Shown: positions 6,676 through 15,100 of the stretch, piece after piece
How the letters are laid out: each line of letters opens with the position of its first letter
How positions within the stretch are numbered: position 1 is the stretch's first letter
NCBI GenBank assembly: GCA_002436505.1
Contig: DJML01000104.1
Span: forward strand, 1-17,665
DNA length: 17,665 nucleotides
DNA from: Bacteroidetes bacterium UBA6491
GTDB taxonomy: Bacteria; Bacteroidota; Bacteroidia; NS11-12g; UBA9320
Direction: 5' to 3'
Program-made: the position numbers and the translations under genes
Notes under the pieces: generated by a model
Seen by the model: only the letters and a program-made list of their open reading frames with translations
The model's database searches: none
Told to the model about the DNA's origin: nothing

Positions 6676-7563
6676 TCAGGAGGAAGTGGATGCGGTCACA
6701 TCTTTAATTTTGGTTCTCTTATCGCAAACCATGTTAAAAAGGGTCGAAAGTTTATCCTTCGCCTCCATTCGTTCGACAATAAAATCAACGAAACCATGTT
6801 CCTGTAAAAATTCACTTCGCTGAAATCCTTTTGGCAGATCCTTACCGATGGTCTCCTTTATAACACGGGGACCCGCAAAACCTATCAGGGCATTTGGTTC
6901 AGCCACATTGAAATCTCCAAGCATAGCAAATGAAGCGGTAACTCCCCCTGTGGTAGGGTCTGTAAGATACGACACATAAGGAATACCATCTTTTGCAAGC
7001 AAGGCCAGTTTGGCGGACGTTTTTGCCATTTGCATCAATGAAAATGCGGCTTCCATCATTCTTGCCCCGCCTGACTTGGAAATAATTACCAACGGTGCTT
7101 TATTTTCCCTGGCATGATCTATGGCACGTGCTATCTTTTCACCGACAACTGACCCCATGGAACCTCCAATGTATGAGAAATCCATGCAAGCGATCACTAC
7201 CTTTCTTCCATTTATCCTGCCATAGGCTACTGCGACAGCATCTTTCAATCCGGTTTTCTTATTCGCTGCCTTTATCCTTTCCGGATAGGGCTTGGTATCG
7301 GAAAAAGCCAGCGGATCGGCTGATTCAATATTGGTGTACAGATCAGTGTATTTGCCATCATCATAGAAGATCTGGAAATACTCATCTGACCCTATTCTTT
7401 CGTGATACCCGCACTCAGGGCACACCCACATATTCAGTTGAAAATCTCTTGTTGAAACAGCAGCTTTGCAATTAGGGCACTTGTACCATAATCCATCAGG
7501 GGTTTCCTTTTTATCCTGCGTTTTTGTGAGAATACCTTCCTTAACACGCTTAAACCAACTCAT
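6676..7563 (-). CDS. accD: Acetyl-CoA carboxylase carboxyltransferase subunit beta
   Basis: Catalyses transfer of the carboxyl group from carboxybiotin to acetyl-CoA, giving malonyl-CoA for fatty acid synthesis; it works with AccA. At 295 residues it has the normal length. The N-terminus MSWFKRVKEGI and the four-cysteine zinc ribbon (Cys29, Cys32, Cys48, Cys51) are diagnostic for the bacterial beta subunit. The crotonase-fold core follows with FSYIGGSMGSVVGEKIARAI, the oxyanion-hole region SGGARMMEAAFSLMQMAKTSA, and LTDPTTGGVTASFAMLGD, GFAGPRVI. The gene starts 39 bases after the fba stop and has no visible TAnnTTTG in that gap, so it is probably co-transcribed with fba. The C-terminal tail is short and Ser/Thr-rich. 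Identification is secure. Confidence 0.97.
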   Translation of the reverse strand: MSWFKRVKEGILTKTQDKKETPDGLWYKCPNCKAAVSTRDFQLNMWVCPECGYHERIGSDEYFQIFYDDGKYTDLYTNIESADPLAFSDTKPYPERIKAANKKTGLKDAVAVAYGRINGRKVVIACMDFSYIGGSMGSVVGEKIARAIDHARENKAPLVIISKSGGARMMEAAFSLMQMAKTSAKLALLAKDGIPYVSYLTDPTTGGVTASFAMLGDFNVAEPNALIGFAGPRVIKETIGKDLPKGFQRSEFLQEHGFVDFIVERMEAKDKLSTLFNMVCDKRTKIKDVTASTSS

Positions 7564-7602
7564 ATCAATAATTAACTTCTAATGAAGAAGACAGGATGCA
7601 AT

Positions 7603-8658
7603 TTAAGCAATTGTTACATCCTTATTCAAATATACGTCTTGAATGGCATTCAGCAATTCCACACCCTCCGCCATTGGTTTCTGGAAAGCTTTTCTACCTG
7701 AGATAAGGCCGGTACCCCCTGCACGTTTATTGATAACGGCCGTTTTCACTGCCTGTGCAAGATCGTTTTGTCCTGATGCTCCACCGGAGTTTATCAAACC
7801 AACCCTCCCCATATAACATCCTGCGACCTGGTATCTGGTGAGGTCTATCGGATGGTCAGAGGTAAGTTCAGAATATACCTTACCGTGTGTTTTACCGAAA
7901 GAAAGGGCATTGAATCCGCCGTTTGTTTCAGGTAATTTTTGCTTAATGATATCCGCCTGAATGGTTACACCCAGATGGTTTGCCTGGCTGGTAAGATCCG
8001 CGGCTGTATGATAATCAATGCCGTCCTTTTTGAAATTGCTGTTTCTAAGGTAGCACCACAGAATTGTTGCCATCCCAAGTTCGTGTGCTCGTTCAAAAGC
8101 CTCTGCAACCTCCACTATCTGACGTTCAGATTCTTCTGAGCCAAAGTAGATAGTAGCACCTACGGCAGTAGCTCCTAATTTCCACGCTTCCTCTACAGTA
8201 CCGAACATGATCTGATTGTAAGTATTCGGGTAAGTGAGAAATTCATTGTGATTGATCTTTACAATGAAAGGTATCTTATGCGCATATTTACGTGATACAT
8301 TTGCCAGAACACCGAATGTTGTAGCTACAGCATTACATCCGCCTTCTATTGCAAGTTTAATAATGTTCTCAGGGTCAAAATAATCCGGATTTGGAGCGAA
8401 TGATGCACCAGCAGAATGCTCAATCCCCTGGTCTACAGGTAAAATTGAAAGATATCCGGAACCTGCCAGTCTTCCGTGATTGTAAATACTTGCAAGGCTT
8501 TTCAAAACCTGTGGATCACGGTTAGACATCCCCCATACCCTGTCCAAATGATCTGCACCAGGTAAGTACAGCCGGTCCCTTGAAATAGTTTTTGATTCGT
8601 GTCCGAGAAGGTATTCTGCCTCTTCTCCTAACAATTCGCTGATATTTGCTGTATTCAT
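7603..8658 (-). CDS. fbaB: Class I fructose-bisphosphate aldolase, DhnA type
   Basis: Schiff-base aldolase that interconverts fructose-1,6-bisphosphate with glyceraldehyde-3-phosphate and dihydroxyacetone phosphate in glycolysis and gluconeogenesis. The 351-residue chain matches the E. coli FbaB/DhnA type along its length. It has ILPVDQGIEHSAG (72-84), NPDYFDPENI, the candidate Schiff-base Lys239 in QADIIKQKLPE, the LTSDHPIDLTRYQ segment, INSGG (289-293) in the phosphate-binding region, and AVINKRAGGTGLISGRKAF. No metal-binding class II motifs are present. It heads a probable fba-accD-gcvH-(VanZ-like) run. A -7 motif at 8775-8782 implies a leader of about 110 bases, the longest here, and leaves room for post-transcriptional control, although no known riboswitch is recognisable in it. 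Confidence 0.95.
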   Translation of the reverse strand: MNTANISELLGEEAEYLLGHESKTISRDRLYLPGADHLDRVWGMSNRDPQVLKSLASIYNHGRLAGSGYLSILPVDQGIEHSAGASFAPNPDYFDPENIIKLAIEGGCNAVATTFGVLANVSRKYAHKIPFIVKINHNEFLTYPNTYNQIMFGTVEEAWKLGATAVGATIYFGSEESERQIVEVAEAFERAHELGMATILWCYLRNSNFKKDGIDYHTAADLTSQANHLGVTIQADIIKQKLPETNGGFNALSFGKTHGKVYSELTSDHPIDLTRYQVAGCYMGRVGLINSGGASGQNDLAQAVKTAVINKRAGGTGLISGRKAFQKPMAEGVELLNAIQDVYLNKDVTIA

Positions 8659-8774
8659 TTTAATTGATCTTCGCTATTATTCCATTGCCGTAAGGTATTG
8701 CACTTGAAGTCCTTATTGATCAAAATAATGAGACTCGCAGCAAATACATGTACCGCCATATAATTTTAACGGGG

Positions 8775-8782
8775 CAAAAGTA
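8775..8782 (-). promoter_or_regulatory. Bacteroidota-type -7 element for fba
   Basis: The minus strand reads TACTTTTG, an exact TAnnTTTG. A -33 candidate TTTG is the complement of 8806-8809, with a 23-base spacer, at the long end of the accepted range. Transcription would start near 8769, about 110 bases before the aldolase ATG. It faces away from the GNAT promoter at 8840-8847. Confidence 0.5.
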
Positions 8783-8839
8783 GTATATTTTAAACCCAAT
8801 TCATGCAAATCTATTGCGTTATATAGCACCGGTATGTTT

Positions 8840-8847
8840 TAACTTTG
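8840..8847 (+). promoter_or_regulatory. Bacteroidota-type -7 element for the GNAT-ApbE run
   Basis: TAACTTTG matches TAnnTTTG exactly, with ATTG at 8813-8816 as a -33 candidate (23-base spacer). The GNAT ATG at 8863 lies 15 bases downstream, so the leader is about 10 bases. A two-codon minimal frame (ATG GAG TAA, 8851-8859) sits just before the start and could simply be part of the leader. Confidence 0.5.
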
Positions 8848-8862
8848 CAAATGGAGTAACTA

Positions 8863-9294
8863 ATGGCTGAAGTAACAATTAACGTCAAGAAAGTAATTTC
8901 CGGGAAGGAACTTGAACAAGTTTTTGAGATCCGGAACCAGGTGTTCGTTGTTGAACAACATGTGGACCCTGATCTGGAATACGACGGTTTTGAAGAAACC
9001 TCAAACCACTTTTTAGCTTTGGTAAATGATACACCCGTTGGCACGGCAAGATGGAGACGAACACCTAACGGAATAAAACTTGAACGATTTGCCGTTCTTG
9101 ATGAATACCGTAATAAAGGGGTCGGGTCAGCCCTTGTCACTGCTGTATTAAAAGACCTTCCTGACATTGACAATGTATATCTTCATTCACAGACCCATGC
9201 CGGAAACCTGTATCGCAGGTTTGGATTTGTGGTGGAAGGTGACACATTTGAGGAAGCAGGGATATTACATTTCAAAATGGTGCTTAGCGTATAA
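8863..9294 (+). CDS. YjcF-like GNAT family N-acetyltransferase
   Basis: Cytosolic acyl-CoA-dependent acetyltransferase of 143 residues. The acetyl-CoA pyrophosphate loop is RNKGVGSALV (83-92), preceded by the strand LERFAVLDEY. The N-terminal EIRNQVFVVEQHVDPDLEYDG and C-terminal HSQTHAGNLYRRFGF with EEAGILHFKM resemble the Bacillus YjcF type, a subfamily whose substrate is not established to my knowledge. The start follows a promoter motif by 15 bases. The stop is immediately followed by the ATG of the ApbE-like gene with no spacer, so the two are very likely translated from one message. Nothing in the protein reveals the acceptor substrate. Confidence 0.88.
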   Translation: MAEVTINVKKVISGKELEQVFEIRNQVFVVEQHVDPDLEYDGFEETSNHFLALVNDTPVGTARWRRTPNGIKLERFAVLDEYRNKGVGSALVTAVLKDLPDIDNVYLHSQTHAGNLYRRFGFVVEGDTFEEAGILHFKMVLSV

Positions 9295-10305
9295 ATGAAT
9301 AGAACGTTCCGACTTCTGGTGATATTTATCTTTTCATCTCTGACTACCTCTGTTTTTGGTCAGCAGTTACTTACCTATGAATTTGACACCACACTCTACG
9401 GTGTCAGATTAAAATTCACTGCAATACACAGTTCACGATATGTCTGCAGTGTTGCTGTTAATAAAGCGATCATTGAGTATGGGCGGATCAACCGACTCAT
9501 GTCAGAGGAAAACACGAACAGCGAGATCCATCGAATTAATGTTAACGCTGGTTTTCAACCGGTCAAAGTCCCAAATGAAGTATATGATCTGATCTACCGC
9601 TCGCTAAAACTTTCTGAACTTACCAATGGTGCATTTGATATTACCACAGCAGTGTTGCTTCGGCACTACAACTCACTAACCAGAAAACCTGGATGGAATG
9701 ACACCGTTTCAAATTATCTGCTGACAAAAACCGGGCATGAAAATATCGTGTTAAACAATGCTGAACTTACTGTATACCTTAAGCAAAAAGGAATGATGAT
9801 CAGCTTAAGAAATATCATGAACGGTTATGCCATGAACCGGATGAAAGAAATACTCAAGGTTTACAAAATAAATTCAGGAAGCATTTTCATTGACCGTCAG
9901 GTGTCATCCTGGGGAAACCCGATAAATGAAAGAGAATGGGTGTTTGGAGCTCCGGACCCTTTCATTGACAACGACAATCTCAAGTTGTATAAATTGAACA
10001 ATTTGTCCATGTTCTCAACCATTACGGTCACAAAAAAAAATGAGATCAATGCGGTGCAAAAATCAGTCGGGATGCACCCTAAAACAGGACTGCCTGTGAA
10101 TGAAGTTAAAGGGGTCACCATAATTTGCCCTGACGCAGAAATAGCGGATGCAATCGCATACTCTGTAGCTATACTTGGTGTTTCTCAAGGATTGAAACTG
10201 ATCGATCTTCTTGAAGGTGTTGAAGGCATCATCGTGGATAATAACAGGCAACAATATGTCTCTAAAAACATTGAACAACTGATTGTTCCGTGGGTGAACA
10301 AATAG
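9295..10305 (+). CDS. Secreted ApbE-like protein with degenerate active site
   Basis: ApbE-family proteins (FAD:protein FMN transferases) attach FMN to Thr or Ser of proteins such as NqrC or RnfG in the periplasm. This 336-residue protein has a signal peptide (1-22, ending SVFG before QQ) and family landmarks throughout: LMSEENTNSEIHRIN (68-82), TNGAFDITTAVL (110-121) and HPKTGLPV (261-268). Key positions are altered. The family GGIAKGYAVD motif reads RNIMNGYAMN (172-181), so the Lys is Asn176. The NAGGD glycine/aspartate loop becomes IDRQVSSWG (199-207). The TSG segment becomes STI. The DPxTG aspartate is His261. In ADALxT the metal-ligand Thr is Tyr289 (ADAIAY), with Asp285 kept. The fold should stand but FMN transfer is doubtful. 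No signal-peptidase II lipobox Cys is seen. It abuts the GNAT gene directly. Confidence 0.8.
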   Translation: MNRTFRLLVIFIFSSLTTSVFGQQLLTYEFDTTLYGVRLKFTAIHSSRYVCSVAVNKAIIEYGRINRLMSEENTNSEIHRINVNAGFQPVKVPNEVYDLIYRSLKLSELTNGAFDITTAVLLRHYNSLTRKPGWNDTVSNYLLTKTGHENIVLNNAELTVYLKQKGMMISLRNIMNGYAMNRMKEILKVYKINSGSIFIDRQVSSWGNPINEREWVFGAPDPFIDNDNLKLYKLNNLSMFSTITVTKKNEINAVQKSVGMHPKTGLPVNEVKGVTIICPDAEIADAIAYSVAILGVSQGLKLIDLLEGVEGIIVDNNRQQYVSKNIEQLIVPWVNK

Positions 10306-10401
10306 ATTTTTATAAATTCGCTCTCATTCAGTATTTGTCTTCCTCAGATTTAACATCTCTTCAGCGTCTATGACAATAGAAATCATGTTTTGTCGTTGTA
10401 A

Positions 10402-11919
10402 ATGACAAGAGATCGCATGAAGTTTTTGAAGCACCCTGTTGGCACAGTTGTTTATGGAATCTTATTTGCTTTATTGTTCTATCATAAGTCCCCAGGACTT
10501 AATCTTTTGCTTTTTGAAATACCATTGATGCTATTCATCGCAGCAGGGAACAAGCAGCTTTTCAGTAAAGGCCCCTTTGGCATGGTCTACTTTGGCACGG
10601 CCCTGTTAATAATAGCTTTTGCAATTCATGGTTCAACCTTTACAATGGCTATCCATTTGCTTTCTTTGCTGACACTTACCGGGATGGCTATTTTCCCGCA
10701 TGCAAAGACAATATTCTGGCCTTTTTTAAGAGGTTTCTTCCATCTGATACTAACCCCTTTTTATATGGTACAGCGATACAGGGAAACCAGGATCAATGAA
10801 AAAGCAAAAACGCTGGCACAATCAACCGTTCGCTATGTGTTTGTACCATTAGGCGCTATGATGGTGTTCTCCGCACTTTACGCCTTCGCTAACCCCATTT
10901 TCTCTGACGGGATGACCCACGGACTATCATGGATTTCTAATTCGGTCTTCGCCATAATCCCACCCTTAAATATTGAATTCCTTATTCTGTTCATATTTGG
11001 ATGCTGCATAACAAGCTTATTTGTATTCACAGAGATTGGACTGAAAATATGTTCACGCATGGAAACCGGAAGATCCGACCAGCTCAGTAGTTCACGATCA
11101 AGCAATAGCTTAAATCGTGACAAGGAATACAAAATGGCCATTATTATCCTTTTAGTGCTCAACTTGCTGATTGCCTTTATGAATATCTCCGATATCCGTT
11201 TTGTATGGATAGATTTCACATGGACCGGTGAACATTTGAAGACATTCGTTCATGAAGGAACATATGCCCTTATTTTATCAATTTTAATTTCAATGGCTCT
11301 TGTTGTTTATTTCTTCAGAAAAGATCTGAATTTTTATAGGAAAAGCAAACAACTTCGTCTACTTGCCAATCTCTGGATCATTCAAAACGCCATCCTCGCT
11401 ATTTCTGTCATGATACGGAACTACCATTACATCCATTACTTTTCACTTGCATACAGAAGGATAGGAATGGTCTTTTTTATCCTGTTAGTCATATACGGAT
11501 TATTTACAGTCTGGATCAAGATCAACAAGCAAAGATCCATCTTCTATCTACTTCGGGTAAATGCTGCATCCGTTTATATTGCATTGCTGATAATGGCCCT
11601 TATTCCGTGGGACAATGTAATAGCAAAGTATAATCTGCACAACTACAATAAAGGATTTGTCCATCTTGAGTTTCTGGCAACATTATCGGACAAAACACTC
11701 TATACGCTTGAGGCAAGTGACGAAAGGCTGAATGAGATCAAATACATTCAGGACACTAAATTCGACTACGAGGAAGATTTTATAAGTGCAGAAGAATACA
11801 GTGCAATAATCCGGACCAGACAAAAAGCATTTGATCGCAAAATGGAACGATTACATTGGTTATCCTATAATCTTATGGAATACCTTGCCTGGAGCAGATT
11901 ATCAGAGAACATTCCTTGA
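10402..11919 (+). CDS. Multi-pass membrane protein, DUF4153/DUF4173-like
   Basis: A 505-residue integral membrane protein with about 11-12 hydrophobic segments (for example 13-27, 33-49, 62-78, 82-98, 143-163, 190-210, 245-260, 286-305, 323-340, 354-371 and 388-403), a basic loop near 122-140, a Ser/Arg-rich loop near 220-242 and a soluble C-terminal tail from about 410 that contains an acidic patch and a Lys/Arg helix. The FVHEGTYALILSILI segment (282-296) and IRNYHYIHYFSLAYRRIG (338-355) resemble DUF4153/DUF4173 proteins, whose function is unknown to me. An alternative start is Met6. A 96-base gap separates it from the ApbE-like gene with no exact TAnnTTTG inside, so read-through from that run is possible. 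The family call is from recall and moderately sure; being a membrane protein is certain. Confidence 0.75.
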   Translation: MTRDRMKFLKHPVGTVVYGILFALLFYHKSPGLNLLLFEIPLMLFIAAGNKQLFSKGPFGMVYFGTALLIIAFAIHGSTFTMAIHLLSLLTLTGMAIFPHAKTIFWPFLRGFFHLILTPFYMVQRYRETRINEKAKTLAQSTVRYVFVPLGAMMVFSALYAFANPIFSDGMTHGLSWISNSVFAIIPPLNIEFLILFIFGCCITSLFVFTEIGLKICSRMETGRSDQLSSSRSSNSLNRDKEYKMAIIILLVLNLLIAFMNISDIRFVWIDFTWTGEHLKTFVHEGTYALILSILISMALVVYFFRKDLNFYRKSKQLRLLANLWIIQNAILAISVMIRNYHYIHYFSLAYRRIGMVFFILLVIYGLFTVWIKINKQRSIFYLLRVNAASVYIALLIMALIPWDNVIAKYNLHNYNKGFVHLEFLATLSDKTLYTLEASDERLNEIKYIQDTKFDYEEDFISAEEYSAIIRTRQKAFDRKMERLHWLSYNLMEYLAWSRLSENIP

Positions 11920-11943
11920 GATTTCAAACCCATTCAGATCTTC

Positions 11944-12147
11944 TTACAATTCAGGATGTTGATCTGTCCTGTTATCGGTTTTTTCCAGTGAAGCATCTTC
12001 CTTGTTTCGATCATGCAATTCTTTCCTGTACTTAAGGGTGTTGTTCAGCAAATACAATCCAATCAATATTAGAACGATATCGATAAGGATCAACCATTCG
12101 ATCCAATCAAGGCCAAATGTTATTTGTGGAGTTCCAAGATGAATCAT
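11944..12147 (-). CDS. Small single-pass membrane protein, unknown function
   Basis: I do not recognise a family. From the ATG at 12147 it is 67 residues: a short N-terminus (MIHLGTPQITFGLDW), one hydrophobic helix (about 16-38, EWLILIDIVLILIGLYLL), then a charged hydrophilic tail with several Lys-Glu and Asp-Arg pairs. The open frame extends to a TTG at 12156, but that TTG forms part of an exact -7 promoter motif, so the ATG is preferred. The stop is 24 bases from the convergent membrane-protein gene on the other strand. The giant PKD gene ends 52 bases upstream, so read-through from it is also possible. Codon use and the coherent helix/charged-tail pattern support a real gene, but length leaves doubt. 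Confidence 0.6.
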   Translation of the reverse strand: MIHLGTPQITFGLDWIEWLILIDIVLILIGLYLLNNTLKYRKELHDRNKEDASLEKTDNRTDQHPEL

Positions 12148-12153
12148 GCATTC

Positions 12154-12161
12154 CAAATTTA
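12154..12161 (-). promoter_or_regulatory. Possible -7 element directly before the small membrane protein
   Basis: The minus strand reads TAAATTTG, an exact TAnnTTTG, only 6 bases before the ATG at 12147. If used, the transcript would be leaderless or nearly so. The -33 region has only a weak TGTG. It could also be a chance match in AT-rich DNA. Confidence 0.3.
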
Positions 12162-12199
12162 GCCAAATCCCATGAAGATCACATATCAGGTTTTCTACA

Positions 12200-15100
12200 T
12201 TAATCTCTCAGCAAAGTAATTGACCCGGTCATCCGTTTATTGGTATTGCCTGACCTTTCTGTAAGATCCAGTATATAAAAATAGGTGCCGGACGGGTATT
12301 CTGCATATGTTTTCGAATCCGTTCCATCCCAGCATTCTGAAGGATCGTCCGACTCATAGATCAATGTGCCCCATCGGTTATAGATCCTTAATTTGAACCC
12401 ATAGCATTGCGCATCAACATCAATTCGGTAGCACGGATTAAAATCATCGTATCCCGGGGTAAAGATATTGGGGATGAAAAGTGCAGTATCAGGAGAGGTT
12501 TTTACCAGTATCTTATTGATAAAGGTGCTTCGACATGACAATGAATCATTTACTGTAAGTGTGACGGTGTACAGCCCGTCCTTTTCATAATTAATTTGTG
12601 GATCTTTCTTCTTGGAGGTCTGTCCATTTCCAAAATCCCACTTGTAGGTCTGTGCATTTAAGGAAAGGTTCCTTATGGACACCTTACCGGTACAGTAGTC
12701 TGTTTCGGAGAAAAAGCCCGCCACCGGTCGCACTTCAACAACCACCTGTCTATCAAGGGTATCAGCAATATTGCAGGAAGCTGTATCAATGGCTATATAT
12801 CTGAAAGAATACTTTCCGGCAGAGTCGTAGGTAAATGAATTCATCGTCGTATCCTTATGAACCGTTCCTTCGCCGAAGGACCAAATATTGCTTTTATAGG
12901 ACGGTATCCCTGAGAATCGAACGCGCAACGGAGCACAGCCGGTCAAAGGTGATAACTTTAGGTCGGCACTCACTTTATTTTTAGGGTCAAATTTCACTGT
13001 CATTCCGGAAGTGTCCTCACAACCATACTGGTTCTTAGTGATAAGTTGGATCGCAAAAGAACCCGAATCATTGAATTTAACTTTTGGATCGGCATCGCTT
13101 GAATTCGGAATAGTGACATCGCCAAAGGACCAGTTATACGATGTTGCCCCGGTGGACCTGTTTACGAAAACGGCGTTCCCGTCACAATCAAGCGAATCAA
13201 GGATAAAGTCTGATTCCGGCAGTTCCCTTATAAAAATAAATTTCGTGATCGTATCAAAGCACTCCCTCATATAAGGCCCTCTCGGGACATAGGTTGGCCT
13301 GTACAGAACACTGTACATTCCCGGCTTGGTGAACTTGTATTTCCCATTCTGCTGACTGGTGATCACAGTGTCCCCGTTACTGATGTACCATTCAAAGTTC
13401 CTGTAAGTTGGGTCAGACCGGTCAACAAAGGTGACCACTTCCCCTACGCAGGCTTCAGTGGGCAGATCAAAATCCGCGGACGGTACCGGAACAACGACCA
13501 CTCGTCTAATTGGGTAAGGAACAATGGTTGTGTCAGGGAAAAAGCTTTGACAGAACCGGATCTCATTGTTGTCTGGATTTACGACACTGTCAGATCCATA
13601 AAGATAAATGTAATATGTTCCCGGAGTAGTGTAAGTAAATGTGACATTGGAATCCGAGCTTGTAGAAAGTGTCGAATTATTCTGGTCGCCAAAGTACCAG
13701 ATATAATTACTTACATTTCTTGATGTATTATCGAACTCAACCGTAAATGGGGCGCAACCAACCGTATCGGAGACAATATCAAATGACGGAACGGGTCCGT
13801 CAACGATCAGCGTAGCCCTGGAAGTATCCACGCAGCCGTTAGCCGATCTGATTACATGCGTTATTTCGTACTCTCCAAATATGCTGTAAAAATGAAAAGG
13901 GTCCTTTACAAAACTTGGTGCCCGTCCATCTCCAAATAGCCATTTGTGCTGAATGATCGAATCGTCGGCCGAAATGGTTATGGAGGAATCAAAAAACTGG
14001 ACTGCATCATCACAAACGACTATGCCTTTAATTTCTTTTATCCCGGATTTTGATCCGCCTACATAGATCTTCTGAACTGCTGTATCCCGGCAACCGTCCC
14101 TATCAACCGACGCCATTCGTATCGTGTAAATACCTCTTTGGGAGTAACTTATCGTAGGTTTCGGACCGGTCGTTGCAAATCCGCGACCATCATCGAGGTC
14201 CCATACGAGTAGTTCAGGTTTGGAAGCGGAAGTATCTCTCCATGGTCGTCCGAGCTGATCATCCCAGTAAAAAAGGCTGTCAAAGATCACCTGTTCGAAA
14301 TTAATACACACCGATGTATCAAAATTCATACTGTTCTGGTATCCGACATTATCCTTGAAGAGGGAGCTTGCGCTGCAGCCGTTGTCTGTTGCAAGTGTAA
14401 TATGCATCTCAAACTCAATGGCATCCTTATAAACATGTGATCCTCCGGGCAGGGAATCATAATTATCAGGCATTATTGTGGTGTCGATGATTCCATCGCC
14501 CCAATCCCAGAAAATATACCGAACAAAATCCTGTGTCGGGTAATCCAGTTTCACATCACCTGCGGCCGGAACACATGTTTCAACTTTAAAAGTGAAAGAT
14601 GCTTTAGGTGTTGGTTCAAGTTTGAACCAGTTATGGTACCAGAATGTATCAATGCAGAAATTACTACTGTCAATGTAGTAATCACTTGAGTCGCAAGACC
14701 TGTATACTGTGTCGGAACCATTTATTATGGAGATGCCAACTGTAACCCATCCGTCTGGATGGCAGGTTGAACTATAAAGGCGCAAGCTGCTCCAGTCATA
14801 GAACTGATCTTTACCACAAAGCGAATCAAAATTTATATAGGTCTTTCGATCGCCACATTCAGGCTTAAGAAAGACCACGCCATCATCAGGGCCTATTCCT
14901 TCGCATAATTTCTTCGCTGTGAAACGATAGTCCTCTTTTTCAGTGAAACCAAAGACCATTCTAACAGATGTAGAATCAACACATCCGTTGGTGTGATCAT
15001 AAGCGATCAATTTTGCAAACGTGCAGGAATCATTGTTATACAGATGCTGAGCCTTTTCGCCCCACCAGTAGTTACAATTGTTATAAACAGGTGCTGGTTG

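Noticed and set aside
10306..10401. TTTG words in the gap before the DUF4153-like gene as a promoter
   Set aside because: The best candidates (ending TATTTG, ATGTTTTG) miss the TA at the required position; no promoter called.
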